Source: Watersipora subatra
Taxonomy: Eukaryota; Bryozoa; Gymnolaemata; Cheilostomatida; Watersiporidae
Length of the DNA stretch: 64,000 nucleotides
Direction of reading: 5' to 3'
Assembly: GCF_963576615.1 (NCBI RefSeq)
Contig: NC_088714.1
Span: 37,427,143 to 37,491,142, forward strand
The notes beneath the pieces are model-generated. The model was given only the letters and a program-made list of their open reading frames with translations. It was not told the origin of the DNA and did not search any database. This document shows, in pieces, positions 35,955 to 47,600 of the stretch; the first letter of the stretch is position 1; each line of letters starts with the position of its first letter. Both the position numbers and the translations under genes were made by a program.

Positions 35955-36120
35955 AATTAAAAAGTTCGGTATTAATTGTTACTTAGTGTGATGAGCACTA
36001 TTGCTAACATTGCCGTTACCTTTAATTAAAGTTTATTTACATTTCTACAGTTTAAAGTTCGGTGTGCTTTGTTACTTAGTGTGATGAGCACTACTGCTAA
36101 CATTACTGTTATCTTTTAGT
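35955..36120 (+). repeat. Tandem duplication in the leader
   Basis: Two ~95-base units share AAAGTTCGGT, TTACTTAGTGTGATGAGCAC and TGCTAACATT. They lie in the untranslated leader of the Gypsy-type element, possibly in or near the packaging region. Confidence 0.7.
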
Positions 36121-36753
36121 AAATTTATATACATGTTTGTGGTTTACTCTGTGTGAGATTTGCTGATATCTTACATCAGGTACTAATAATAATATTGGTT
36201 AGTGCTTACCCTTACTTTGTTCGCTGTTGCAAATTTGACTGCGTGTGAGACACCAGTCTGTTTACGTCTCTTGTTGAGCGTTGTAGAGAGTCCCAGCTCT
36301 CTGTTAATTTTGGCTAGCCTTGCCTCGCCTGTAAGTTGCTCGGTAGGCCACCTTGCAATTGGCGTCGCGCCTTATTCTTAGGGTCTTAGCTGGTGTTTGA
36401 TCCGGCTGTTGCAACACCGGCGTGTGTTTGCTTTCATCATACTATTGTGTGGTGTGGATTCGTCCTGTCGACCCTTTGGCAGTGTAGTGCCTCGGCGTAG
36501 GTACTGAGTGGTTACTTTGCTGTGCATTTCTTCCACTATTGCTGTCGGTGTTGCTGTGCATACACCTTTAGCTGTGTCATTTTCGACTTACTGCCTGTCC
36601 AGTGTTTTCCTGCGTTCGAGGACTCACTGTTGATTTTCTGGGGGCTGCAATCAGCGTAACTTTGGTGACAAAATAATAATAAAACACGGTTTAAAATATA
36701 AATTAATATTACTAATACGCTCTGATTGTCCATAGAAATTGATTGAAATTCAA

Positions 36754-37420
36754 TTTGAGAACGTATCAGCAAAAGGGAAGAAAACAAAAAAACAAAAGAA
36801 GTACTACGATCGGAATACTAATCCGACTAATCTAAAAATTGGTGACACGGTCGTTTACGACACTCGTCACAGGTTACAAAAACCGCACGTCAAACCTCAT
36901 CAAGCGTTGGACGGGCATTTACATTATAAAATGGATTTACTACACGGGTGCTGATATCCAGTTATTTAATGACCCAGGTCAGACACCTCCACGTGTCCAT
37001 CTCAAAAATCTCAAACTTTATCGTGGACCACTTGTTCGTGGTACTAGCTCTTACATTGGAGTCGACTTCGACTCACCTTATTAATCAGATGATGATCCTA
37101 ATTGCTTCCCCGACTCTTCACCTGATATTGACATTCAGAATAACGAGTCTTCACATCTTGATTCCGATCTCGATGTCCCATCTCATAGGTCTCATCTTGG
37201 TTCTGCTACTGGTAATATGCGAGTTAGTAGTTTACCCATGTCAAGCGGATCTTCACAGGAAGCCCGACTGTCGTATGCCCCTCCTTCCTTTCGCAATGAC
37301 TCCCTCAGTAGTCACTCAGTAAAAGCCAGAGCTGATGGTAGATATGCTCTGCGAAGAAAACCCACCCAAAAAAAAAAAATAGGGATCCTGTGTTTGTATA
37401 TAGCAATTAAGGCAGGATTA
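36754..37420 (+). pseudogene. Integrase C-terminus and pol tail of the deleted Gypsy-type element
   Basis: The reading starts ENVSAKGKKTKKQKKYYDRN and IGDTVVYDTRHRLQKPHVKP, a typical integrase C-terminal beta-barrel approach. After a frameshift near 36900 it continues RWTGIYIIKWIYYTGADIQL and VHLKNLKLYRGP. An in-frame TAA at 37082 then breaks an acidic, serine-rich tail (DDDPNCFPDSSPDIDIQNNE) that ends near GRYALRRKP. Basic endings like this are common at the end of Gypsy pol. Nothing of RT remains. Confidence 0.8.
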
Positions 37421-38040
37421 TGACAATATGTTATGCTATCATAATACCCAACTATGTTATGTTATGCTTAATCCAATTTTGTAACCCTTTGTTTATGTCG
37501 GTTGTGATAGCTCTTTATCCATAAGATTGAGCAACTGTGATATTTACTGTTGCGATCTCTCATCGCGCATGTTACTATATTGTGATACTTGTTCCGACTG
37601 CGGACAGTCGATTCTTGCTGCTCGGTCGGCAGTTGTAATGATATACTTAACACGATATAATATTCAGATGATGAGAATGATAATGAATTTACATAAGTAT
37701 AATATATGCACCATATTTGTGATAACCAGCTACATGCTTCTGTTTTATCAGTAGGTGTAGCATAGGCCAATTGAGACGTCGAAGACATCACCAGCCTTAT
37801 TTAATCCGCTGTATATGCTTACTCTCCAATGGTGGGTGTCTGACGGACGTTGCTCTCCTTCTGCGTGCTCAAAAAAAAAATAGCAGGTGGTATATTTCTA
37901 CACATACGGTAAGTCACATGGCTGTTCTTCTCATTGTGTGAAATAGAAATCTAAAAAAAAAAAAACAATTGGTTTAATGGGAGACGCTATTTTTCCTCCT
38001 CATTAAATTGTTATCATAGTCACAGAGGACTGTGAATTTT

Positions 38041-38056
38041 AAAAGTCAGGAAGAAA
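38041..38056 (+). promoter_or_regulatory. Polypurine tract
   Basis: AAAAGTCAGGAAGAAA directly abuts the 3' LTR and would prime plus-strand synthesis. Confidence 0.7.
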
Positions 38057-38842
38057 TGTTATATCTGGTTTCGGTAGTTTTTAATTACCTATTGAGACTT
38101 GGCGTTGTCATCTTACTTTGGATAACTCCCGACGCCCAGCGCCGGGTTGATTCTCATGGCTTGCGCTGTACTGCGGTAAAGGCGCATATCGCATTGCATC
38201 GCAATTGCCGTTTGAATTAGCCTAAGGGTGGCGCGATTTTTCCTTAGCCAATAGATTCGCACCAGCAGGTCTGGAGTCATGAACTATAGCCCAAGTTCTC
38301 TTTTAGTGAGACAATTTCGTGACAACCGCTCCTCCCTTGACTATAAACGGAAGTGATCCCGTCTACACTTGCCGGAGCGGAGAAGAATCTGATTCTACCA
38401 TCTACGTGGCGTGCTCTCTTCTCTCTCCTGGATTCCTGGTGGATAGACGTGCGTGATCCTTCTACTGACTGACTGACTCAACAAACAAATCCACGCTCTG
38501 TCGTGGCTGGCTGTGGACATCCAAGAAGGAGTGCCCAGCTGGCCGTGCGCTTTCTCTTCAAAACAGGTATTACAGATATCTGTGTACTTTCGTTTTATTA
38601 AGTTGTTAATAAGAACTTTAAACATGTAATAATCATTTACTTACGTGTCTCTGTTAGTAAAAACTAATATTAATAATGTTTTAGGAAATAAGATATTAAA
38701 CGAATAAAACTCTTGCTCTAAGCGAGTGCAATTAATAATCATTGTTATACGGGATTGTGTGGCTAGTTCGCTCGGGTTGTTAATCCCCTCACTCCCTCTT
38801 GTTAACTCGAGTATTTGAGAACGCCCAGATTCCGTCATAACA
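38057..38842 (+). repeat. Gypsy-type 3' LTR
   Basis: Nearly identical to the 5' LTR. Differences seen are GGAGTT/GGCGTT, ATTCCACC/ATTCTACC and a T-run length change. Confidence 0.95.
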
Positions 38843-39204
38843 GTAGTACAACGAATGGTACTATCAGTCTATCACCCTAAGGTGGTGATGATTTTATCAG
38901 ACTCAAAGCATCTACCAAAGCTTTGAGATTTTAAGCACACATCTTAGCGTTCTTGTGGCTCCGAAGAGCCACCAGTAGTAATAGTAGCAGTGGTAGTAAT
39001 CGTTAAGAAAGCCAAGAAAGGAAAGGAGATGATAAATTGTTTTTATCTACACTTCCACGATTTTCATTCTGATTGATAGATAACTTTAGTCGGTAGTATA
39101 TTTTTCAATCAATGTTAAGTGAAAACACTATTATTGCATTATTTTTTACCATTTTTCTTACATTCTTTCTTCAACAATCAATGATACGCACTATTTCCAT
39201 AACT

Positions 39205-39276
39205 GTAGACGTAACCTCTAGGAAGTGCAGGCGAAACCTCTTGTAGCCGAATCCTCTTGTAAGCGTAATCTCGGTA
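39205..39276. repeat. Degenerate minisatellite related to 25.0 kb
   Basis: Imperfect units such as GTAGACGTAACCTCT, GCGAAACCTCTTGTAGCCG and GTAAGCGTAATCTC recall the reverse complement of the 32-bp array at 25005-25130. It lies just outside the target site of the next element. Confidence 0.5.
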
Positions 39277-39554
39277 ATCACTACCATAGAGTTATCTCCC
39301 CCTAGAGTGATAACTACACGAGCGTTTCCGGTGCCAACAAGGAGCGTTTAGGCCACGCCTCTTTTTTGTGCTAGTCAGTCGTAGTGATTGACTAGATCAA
39401 TAACATCAGCCATGAGAAGGGTTAAACACGGATCATGAATTCCAGTTGAGATAGTAATTAATGCTCATATTAAAGAAATGATGATTATAGTTTATTACTC
39501 TAATATATGCGTATTATTTAAAGCAATTCAATACCTACCAGGGATTGCTAAACA

Positions 39555-40808
39555 TTTTATGGAAATGTTTACTTTTTCATTTCCATAAACATAAATATTT
39601 CCATAATTTTAGGGAAATGGATATGGAAACTTTATTTTACAAGTATGGAAATGGTATGAAAATGGAAATAATATGGAAATGAATTATGGAAATGCTATGG
39701 AAATGGAAATAATATGGAAAGGAATTATGGAAATGGAATTAATATGGAAATGAATTATGGAACTTTTATGGAAATGGAAATAATATGGAAATGAATTATG
39801 GAAATGGAAATAATATGGAAATGGAAATACTATGGAAATGAAGTAGGGAAATGGAATTAATATGGAAATGAATTATGGAAATGGAATTAATATGGAAATG
39901 AATTATGGAAATAGAAATAACATGGAAATGGAAATAATATGGAAATGAATTATGGAAACGGAATTAATATGGAAATGAATTATGGAACTTTTATGGAAAT
40001 GGAATTAATATGGAAATGAATTATGGAAATGGAAATAATATGGAAATGGAAATAATATGGAAATGAATTATGGAAACGGAATTAATATGGAAATGAATTA
40101 TGGAACTTTTATGGAAATGGAAATAATATGGAAATGAATTATGGAAATGGAAATAATATGGAAATGGAAATAATATGGAAATGAATTATGGAAACGGAAT
40201 TAATATGGAAATGAATTATGGAACTTTTATGGAAATGGAAATAATATGGAAATGAATTATGGAAATGGAAATAATATGGAAATGGAAATACTATGGAAAT
40301 GAAGTAGGGAAATGGAATTAATATGGAAATGAATTATGGAAATGGAATTAATATGGAAATGAATTATGGAAATAGAAATAACATGGAAATGGAAATAATA
40401 TGGAAATGAATTATGGAAACGGAATTAATATGGAAATGAATTATGGAACTTTTATGGAAATGGAAATAATATGGAAATGAATTATAGAAATGGAAATAAT
40501 ATGGAAATGGAAATACTATGGAAATGAAGTAGGGAAACGGAATTAATATGGAAATGAATTATGGAAATGGAAATAATATGGAAATGGAAATAATATGAAA
40601 ATGAATTATGGAAATGGAATTAATATGGAAATGGAATTAATATGGAAATGGAATTAATATGGAAATGAATTATGGAAATGGAAATAATATGGAAATGGAA
40701 ATAATATGGAAATGAGTTATGGAAATGGAATTAATATGAAATGAATTATGGAAATGGAAATAATATGGAAATGGAAATAATATGGAAATGAATTATGAAA
40801 ATGGAAAT
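39555..40808. repeat. GGAAAT-rich complex satellite
   Basis: About 1.25 kb of short words ATGGAAATGGAAATAATATG, GAATTATGGAA and GAACTTTTATGG arranged in partly higher-order blocks; an 11-word block recurs several times. It splits the left arm of the foldback element. Confidence 0.95.
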
Positions 40809-41039
40809 TGTGACATACACGTAATCCCTGATACCTACATGACTTGCCAAGGCACTGAATAGATAGTGAGTGAAAGTGAAGGTAATGCAAGCAGTTACTC
40901 ATAGATAACATACATAGTCATACTGGGGTTGTATTACATTGGTGTGATGGGAAGCTAATCAACTGCCATCAACTATAAGCTGTACTACCCGGTGTTGCCC
41001 GAGTAATAAAAAAGTATTTGGACAGAAAATTTATTTTTA

Positions 41040-41800
41040 TATAACATTTACTATTCTAACTTTTAAACTTCATATCATAAGAAAATATTTTTAAGCAGTT
41101 TAAATGAATTAAGAGGAAAAAGAAAACAACTCTAAAGGTTTGCAAGCTTTTTCAAACAACTACAACTTTTGAATTTCATATCATGAAAGAAGTGTTTTGT
41201 TGAAATAAATTAGGAAAAAAAATAAAACTAAATGTGTTTAAATGTAAAATAATTAGCAAGTAATGGCTAAATATAATCTGTTTAGCTATGATTACAATGA
41301 AAAATTATTTAATAAATAAGGTAATAAAAAAGTATATTTTATTTTATATAATTATAGTTAGTAGAATTAAGTATAATTTATTTTTATTTAATATATAACA
41401 ACATTTGCCACTTTAACTTTCAAACAACATATTATGAAAAGTGTTTTGTGTAATTGAAATAAATGAAAAGAAGAGAGCAAATAAAAGCAACTGTAAATGT
41501 TTTCAAGCTTATTCAAACAACTACCATTTTTAAATTTCATATCATGAAAGGAGTTTTTTGTTGAAATGAATTAGGAAGAAAAATGAAACTGCAAATGTGT
41601 TTAAATGTAAATTAATTAGCAAGTAATGCTAATTATAATCTGTTTAGCTATGATTACAATAAAAAATTATTGTAATCATAGCTAATTTTTATTACTTTAT
41701 TTAATAAATAAAGTAATAAAAAGTCTATTTTATTTTTAAATAATTATAATTTAGTATAATTAAGTATAATTTATTTTTATCTAACATATAACAACATTTG
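41040..41800. repeat. Tandem duplication of a ~370-bp AT-rich unit
   Basis: Two diverged copies share TTTCATATCATGAAAG, GTGTTTAAATGTAAA, ATTAGCAAGTAATG and AATCTGTTTAGCTATGATTA in the same order. They form the central loop of the foldback element. Confidence 0.8.
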
Positions 41801-42068
41801 CCACTCTAACTTTCAAACTTTTTGCTTGCTTACATCAAGCAAAGATGTCCACTAACTAGTGGACATCTTTGCTTCAAGCTAGTCTATGTATTTGATTGAT
41901 ATGTATTGAAATCTAAGATTACATGCAAGGGCTGTTTGTGAACTGAGGTGACAATGAATAACTCTATCACCATACAATGTCAATACTTTCAGTTGATGGC
42001 AGTCGATTAGCTTCCCATCCCACCAATGTAATACAACTCCAGTATGACTATCTATCTTATCTATGAAT

Positions 42069-42117
42069 AGCCAATGATATACAGCCCCTCTTGTGTGGGG
42101 GCTGTATATCATTGGAG
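42069..42117. other. Hairpin CCAATGATATACAGCCCC / GGGGCTGTATATCATTGG
   Basis: An inverted pair of 18 bases with a short loop, found in the right arm but missing from the left arm of the foldback element. It therefore looks like a small later insertion. The same arm occurs at 460-478. Confidence 0.85.
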
Positions 42118-42439
42118 TAACTGATTGCATTAACTCACTTACTTAACACCATCTATTCAGTGCCTTTTCAATGCATGTAGGTATTGAATTGCTTTAAATA
42201 ATAAGCATATATTAGAGTAATAAACTATAATCATCATTTCTTTAATATGAGCAATAATTACTATCTTAACTGGAAATTCATGATCATTCTCATGGCTGAC
42301 GTTATTGTTCTGTCGATCACTACGATTGACTAGCACAAAAAAAGGGCGCGGCCTAAACGCTCCTTGTTGGCACCGGAAACGCTCGTGTTGTTGAATGCAC
42401 AGTTATCACTCTAGGGGGAGATAACTCTATGATCACTAC

Positions 42440-43129
42440 TACTAGCAAACATTTAAAAAAGTGCCCAATTTTGAAGTTATTATATATAGAATCCACCTAT
42501 TGGTAATGGTTCTTTCATAGTTACTTAGTTTTTTTATCTACACATTGCCCCAAAATCTTATACAACAAATAAATTTTTGTCTCATCTCACACATTTCCCC
42601 CATGCTTGGTTGGCAGGTCTGCTATGATAAGTTTTAAAATAGTCCCTAGACCTGGCTTCCAGTGGGAACCACTAACACTAAAGCAATCTTTATAGTGTTA
42701 CTCCACCGGCACGGACGGCATGTCACATATGTTGGGAATTGTTGTACTTGTTGTTGTAGTAGGCCTACTTGTTACTGTGTAAGTAGCAGTAGTAGACACA
42801 GTCAACATTGGTTAGACTGGATTGTGGCTTTAGTTTGTAGATGCCTTTATTATCATTCATATAGGGCCTAATATATTAGGCCCTATATAATAAATTGGTC
42901 CAACCTAAGCGACAATCCATTCCAATCCAAAGTCATGTAATTGTTTTTGTTTATGCGGGTGTGCTGCTGTTGTGATTTTGCTCGATAAATACTATTAATA
43001 CACAGTGTACATAGTGGACAGTATACATAGTGGAATGTTTTAACTGATTATATGTAATCTAAAGTTAACGGTATGTAGTGGAGTACAAGGGCACATTATG
43101 GAGGATTAGACCTAAACTTGAAGTTTACA
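42440..43129. other. No gene seen; contains a perfect palindrome
   Basis: No supported gene. Bases 42859-42888 form a 30-base perfect palindrome centred on TAATATATTA with GGGCC/GGCCC arms. Confidence 0.5.
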
Positions 43130-43169
43130 GTCAACCCTGTTCTGCTATAGTGTAGAGTACAGAGTATAG

Positions 43170-43910
43170 CCGCATAGCCATATGCAAGTATTCGAGGCCG
43201 TGTGTACTATATAACCCTATCCTGAACAGTATAACCATATGCAGCAAGTTTTAGAGGCTTGTACCATGTAACCATAAAACCTTAACCTTTTTGCAAGGAA
43301 GGACTAGAGTCTCCTTGGGCCCCATATCACATGCGCCACTGTAGTAACAGTATACTAATAGGGTTTACTTGGAGCTGCGTGTTATGTTTTAACCCTCCAG
43401 AATATCCGAAAACCAGGTCCAGTTTGGATTGTATATCTGATCTAGCGCATGTGATATGGGGTTCAAGGAGACCCTAGTCCTTCCTGCCTGAAACTCCTGG
43501 GTATGGCTATATTGTGCAGGATTAGGGTCATATATAATACTGGTACTAACCTCTAATCCTTGCATACGGTATGGCTATACTGTGCAGTATTAGGGTTATA
43601 CGGTATAGCAATACTGTGCAGGATTAGGATCATATATCTTACCTGTACAAGCTTTTAATCCTTGCATAGGGGATGGCTATGCTATACTGTGCAGGATTGG
43701 GTCATATCTGGTACCTGTACAAACCTCTAAGCCTTACATATGATATGGCTATATTGTGCAGGATTGGGGTCATATATGGTACCTGTACAATCCACTAATA
43801 CTTGCATAGGTTATATTTTGTACTGTGCAGGATTTGGGTCTTATATAATGGTACCTGTACAAGTATCTAATATTTGCATGTGGTATGGCTATATTTCGCA
43901 GAATTTATTA
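43170..43910. repeat. Inverted block of ~70-bp tandem repeats
   Basis: On the right (43490-43910) about six units carry ATGGCTATATTGTGCAGGAT, GGTACCTGTACAA and CTAATCCTTGCAT. On the left (43170-43280) two units are in reverse complement. Between them a pair of inverted arms, GGAAGGACTAGAGTCTCCTT onward (43303-43336) and its complement (43448-43487), surrounds the centre. The whole block is a large imperfect palindrome made of tandem units. Confidence 0.75.
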
Positions 43911-44512
43911 ATGTCTTGTCATTGCAAAATGATGGCTCACCCATGGCTCTGGGCTTGTCCTTTTGTCATTGGCTCTTTACTATAATTGGTCTCGCCAACA
44001 ATTGCTTTTTAAGTTCACTTCATTACAGACAAGAAGAGTCGACCCTGAAAAATAGGCCTATGGCTAGATTAGAATAGACCGAGGCTAGATTAGATATATC
44101 CATGGTTTGAAGATCTCCAAAGTATATGGAAATAATCGTACTAAAATGTCTAAACTAAGGCCGTAACAGTTTACGCTTGAGGTGGAGTGTGAGATTTTAT
44201 ATATAGTTTCAGCATTGAAAATCTTTGGGTAAGGAAGGCTAACATGTTTGTTTATTTCGCCATTACTTAGGTAATGGAGGCATGAGAATTTTGTTTATCA
44301 TATTTTGTTATGTTAGAATTTATCTTTCAGGCTTGTGAAGTCAATTTAAGTATTCCTTATATACTTTGGGCATACAATGTTTATGGTACACAATCTTGAT
44401 TTTGGCTGGTCTGTCACAAATCTTCTTCAATATAAGATGACGCAAAAAATATCAAACAGCATAGTCAGTCTTATTAATATGTAAAACTTGCCCGTAATAT
44501 GTATATTTTTAG

Positions 44513-44663
44513 GTTTGTGAAAGTTGACGAAAAAGAAATGGAAGATAATCGTGACTATATCAAAAAGTCGAGTATGTCTACAGATACACTGCTCATTGAG
44601 TGTGAACAAATACTTTCTTGGTTTAGGTTAGAACGTCTCTACTGTTTAGTCGAGAAGCTGTAA
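44513..44663 (+). CDS. Exon candidate, unknown
   Basis: After the acceptor TATGTATATTTTTAG the plus strand is open for 49 codons to TAA at 44661: VKVDEKEMEDNRDYIKKSSM, TDTLLIECEQIL, RLERLYCLVEKL. A possible donor GA|GTATGT lies at 44571. The charged composition is protein-like, but no phase-compatible join to the following exon at 44694 was found. It could be the last exon of a different gene. Confidence 0.3.
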
Positions 44664-44693
44664 TTAATGTTTTATATCTTTATCTATTTGTAG

Positions 44694-47600
44694 ATGAAAA
44701 GGCTGCGCAGGACAGCTAGAAGTAATGTGTTAACATCAACTAGTACAGATGGAGAAAAAATATTCCATATTGAGAAGAGACATTCCCCTTAAGAATTCTC
44801 ATGCGATGGTATTTATTTTAGCTGCAATGTGCATTACCTGCTTTGTAAACAGAGGTGTATGACACGGAGAAAACCTTTATGTAATAAAACTAAGAATGTA
44901 AACTAAAGGCTTTAAACCATAACTGTCATGTACAACTTTTATCGTATTTACTAGGTAAGTCAGACACGCTGATTCCGATTTTGTACTCAAAATAAAGATT
45001 AGTCCACTAACTTTCAGAGTAATGAAGGCTTTTTACAGCGTTTTAATATTGGTCTCGAAAACAACACGATCGACACAACAAGCTCCGCCCATAAATACGT
45101 GACGTAACCTAGCTTTTTAGGTACAGAAGTTACGTAGGGATGTTCAAACCGATGTAGAATAATAGAGATGGGTGTTTTAAAATCTATTGATATCTAAATT
45201 CAGCCTTAAAAATAATCTCAGTCTTTTCTGAAAGGTAGATTAGCTATTTAACATTGCATATTTTAAAAAGCGCAATCCTTCGTTTTTTCGTGACGTCATT
45301 TTACCGTTGTCGGCCATCTTTATAGACAATTTTTTCGTTAGAAACACGAAGCTTTGCAATGACAATTTGAAAACAACGTTTTTGTATGCAACTTTTTATT
45401 ATAGTATCAAAACAATACTTAAAAATACTAATAAATCAAAGAAAACGATCGTTTTCTACAAAAATGGCGGCTTTTTCGTGAACGAGCGCATGTGCAAACG
45501 ACTTGATGACGTCAAAAAAAACTATTGATAACAACGCCAGCTTGTGATAAAGCCGCGCTTTTTGAGCTCATCTTTCTCGGCGTCCAGCCTATTTAAACAT
45601 CATGTAACAAGCTACGAGCAATTTTAAATAGTTTATATACCTTTCATAAAAGACTGCGATTACTTTACAGGCTGGATTTAGATTATAATGGGTTTAAGAC
45701 ACCCATCTCTATTCTTCTAAATCGGACTAAACATTCCTAACTTCCGTTCTTGAAAAAGCTAGGTTTCGTCACATATTTATGGGCGGAGCTTGTAATACCG
45801 ATTGTGTTGTTTTCGAAACGGATATTGAAGCGCTTTAAATCATAACTGTCACGAACAAATTTTATCGTATTTTCCAAGTAAATCAGACACGCTGATTCCA
45901 ATTTTGTACTCAAATAAAGATTAGTCCACTAATTTTCAGAGTAATGAAGGCTTTTTTACAGTGTTTCAACATCGGTCTCGAAAACAACATGATCGGCATA
46001 ACAAGCTCCGCCCATAAATACGTGACGTAACCTAGCTTTTTAGGAATAGAAGTTACGTAGGGATGTTTAGACCGTTTTAGAATAATAGAAATGAGTGTTT
46101 TAAAATCTATTAATACCTAAATTCAGCCTTAAAAATAATATCAGTTTTTCTGAAAGGTAGATAAGCTATTTAACATTGCATATTTAAAAAAGCGCGATAA
46201 CAACGCTAGCTCGCGATAAAACCGCGCTTTTTGAGCTCATTTTTCTCGGCCTCCAGCCCATTTAACCTTTTCGCGGGCGAATTTTCAAAACTAAATCAGG
46301 CTCCCATGGGCGAATTAATTTTCCAAAAAATCAATTTTTTTTAAAAGGTTCATACACTTTTCTGTGTGTTATTATGTGCATATATCTATGTTTAAAGGTG
46401 CATATGTATACATGTTAATGTCCATAGGCATATATATATTATAAACAAATAAAAATGTATAACATAAAATATATGCTTTTCATAATAATTGTCTATTTAC
46501 GAATGATATTTTCGAAAGCATTCTCCTTTACAAAGGCCCACATCACAGCCTTTGCACCATGTACTTATTCGTGTAACAAAGAGCTCCCCACAAAAATGTA
46601 CTTCCTGGATTGACAGGCTCAAAAAACTTTTTCAAAATACTCTACTGGTTGAGCATCTACTGGAGTAAATACTGGGCCTGTCACTGCTATAAACTGCTGA
46701 ATTGTAGGAGATTTATCTCTGTTTATGTTGGTTATATTTTTCCAGGCACTGGCCTCACTCCTACTCACATCCTCATCATTACTGCTACCAGCCTTTTCAT
46801 CACTGTCACTTTCAGATATAAAGTCATTCTAATCACAATTCAAACCTGATTCACTGTCATCTTTTGCTACTAAATCTAAAAAGTCACTGTCAGCTCTGAA
46901 TCTCTTAGTAATTTCGGTACTAGTACTTGCTTTATTAGAATAATCTCGGGAGGTTCTTTTAGAAGTCGCCATGACGATAAACTAAAGTCAAACTCTCAAA
47001 AAATTTGGGAAATAAAAGCTAAAACTGAAGCAAGAAAAATAAAAGTTGATAAATTATTTACAACAATTTTCTAATTTTTTTTGAAAGTTTATTTATTCAT
47101 CACTGCTAGAAACGATCATTTTTTTCAACCTTAAAATTCAATTTTTGAGGCTAACCGAAAGTACTATATCGTAGCTTGCTATTGGTAAAAAAGTAAACAA
47201 AAAACGGCATTTAGCTAACCAGAAACTGCAATAATAAAATACGTTACCGAAACAACAAAAACATCGCACTGCCCATTAGCAGCCGTATCGCAAAGCGACA
47301 AAAACGTCGCTCTGCCCGCGAAAGGGTTAAACGTCATGTAACAAGCTACGAGCAATTTTAAATAGTTTATATACCTTTCATAAAAAACTGAAATTATTTT
47401 ACAGGCTGGATTTAGATAATAATGGGTTTTAAGACACCCATCTCTATTATTCTAAATCGGACTAAACATTCCTAACTTTCGTTCCTGAAAAAGCTAGGTT
47501 TCGTCACATATTTATGGGCGGAGCTTGTAATGCCGATCGTGTTGTTTTTGAAACGGTGATTGAAACGCTTTAAAAAAGCCTAAATGTCTTTGAAGGTTAG

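Larger units (their letters stand above)
35059..38846 (+). mobile_element. Young Gypsy-type LTR element with large internal deletion
   Basis: A 4-bp target duplication GTAG lies at 35059-35062 and 38843-38846. The LTRs (787 and 786 bp) differ at only two bases and one indel, so insertion was very recent. The internal part is just 2207 bp: a primer site, about 0.9 kb of non-coding leader, the C-terminal end of integrase and a pol tail. Gag, protease, reverse transcriptase and most of integrase are gone, so the copy must have depended on a complete relative for its spread. Confidence 0.93.
39285..42431. mobile_element. 3.15-kb foldback element with 8-bp TSD (hAT-like size)
   Basis: ATCACTAC flanks it exactly at 39277-39284 and 42432-42439. 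The ends are inverted: CATAGAGTTATCTCCCCCTA and its complement, continuing with GAGCGTTTCCGGTGCCAACA and more for about 270 bases (39285-39553 and 42163-42431). A second inverted pair lies inside (about 40826-40980 and 41985-42185, including GATGGGAAGCTAATC). Between them sit a GGAAAT satellite and an AT-rich duplicated block. No transposase is present. An 8-bp duplication suggests hAT, but the TIR start differs from classical hAT ends. Confidence 0.88.

Noticed and set aside
46610..46849. A plus-strand 79-residue ORF.
   Set aside because: It is the complement of the piggyBac transposase N-terminus, which has the recognisable sequence on the minus strand.
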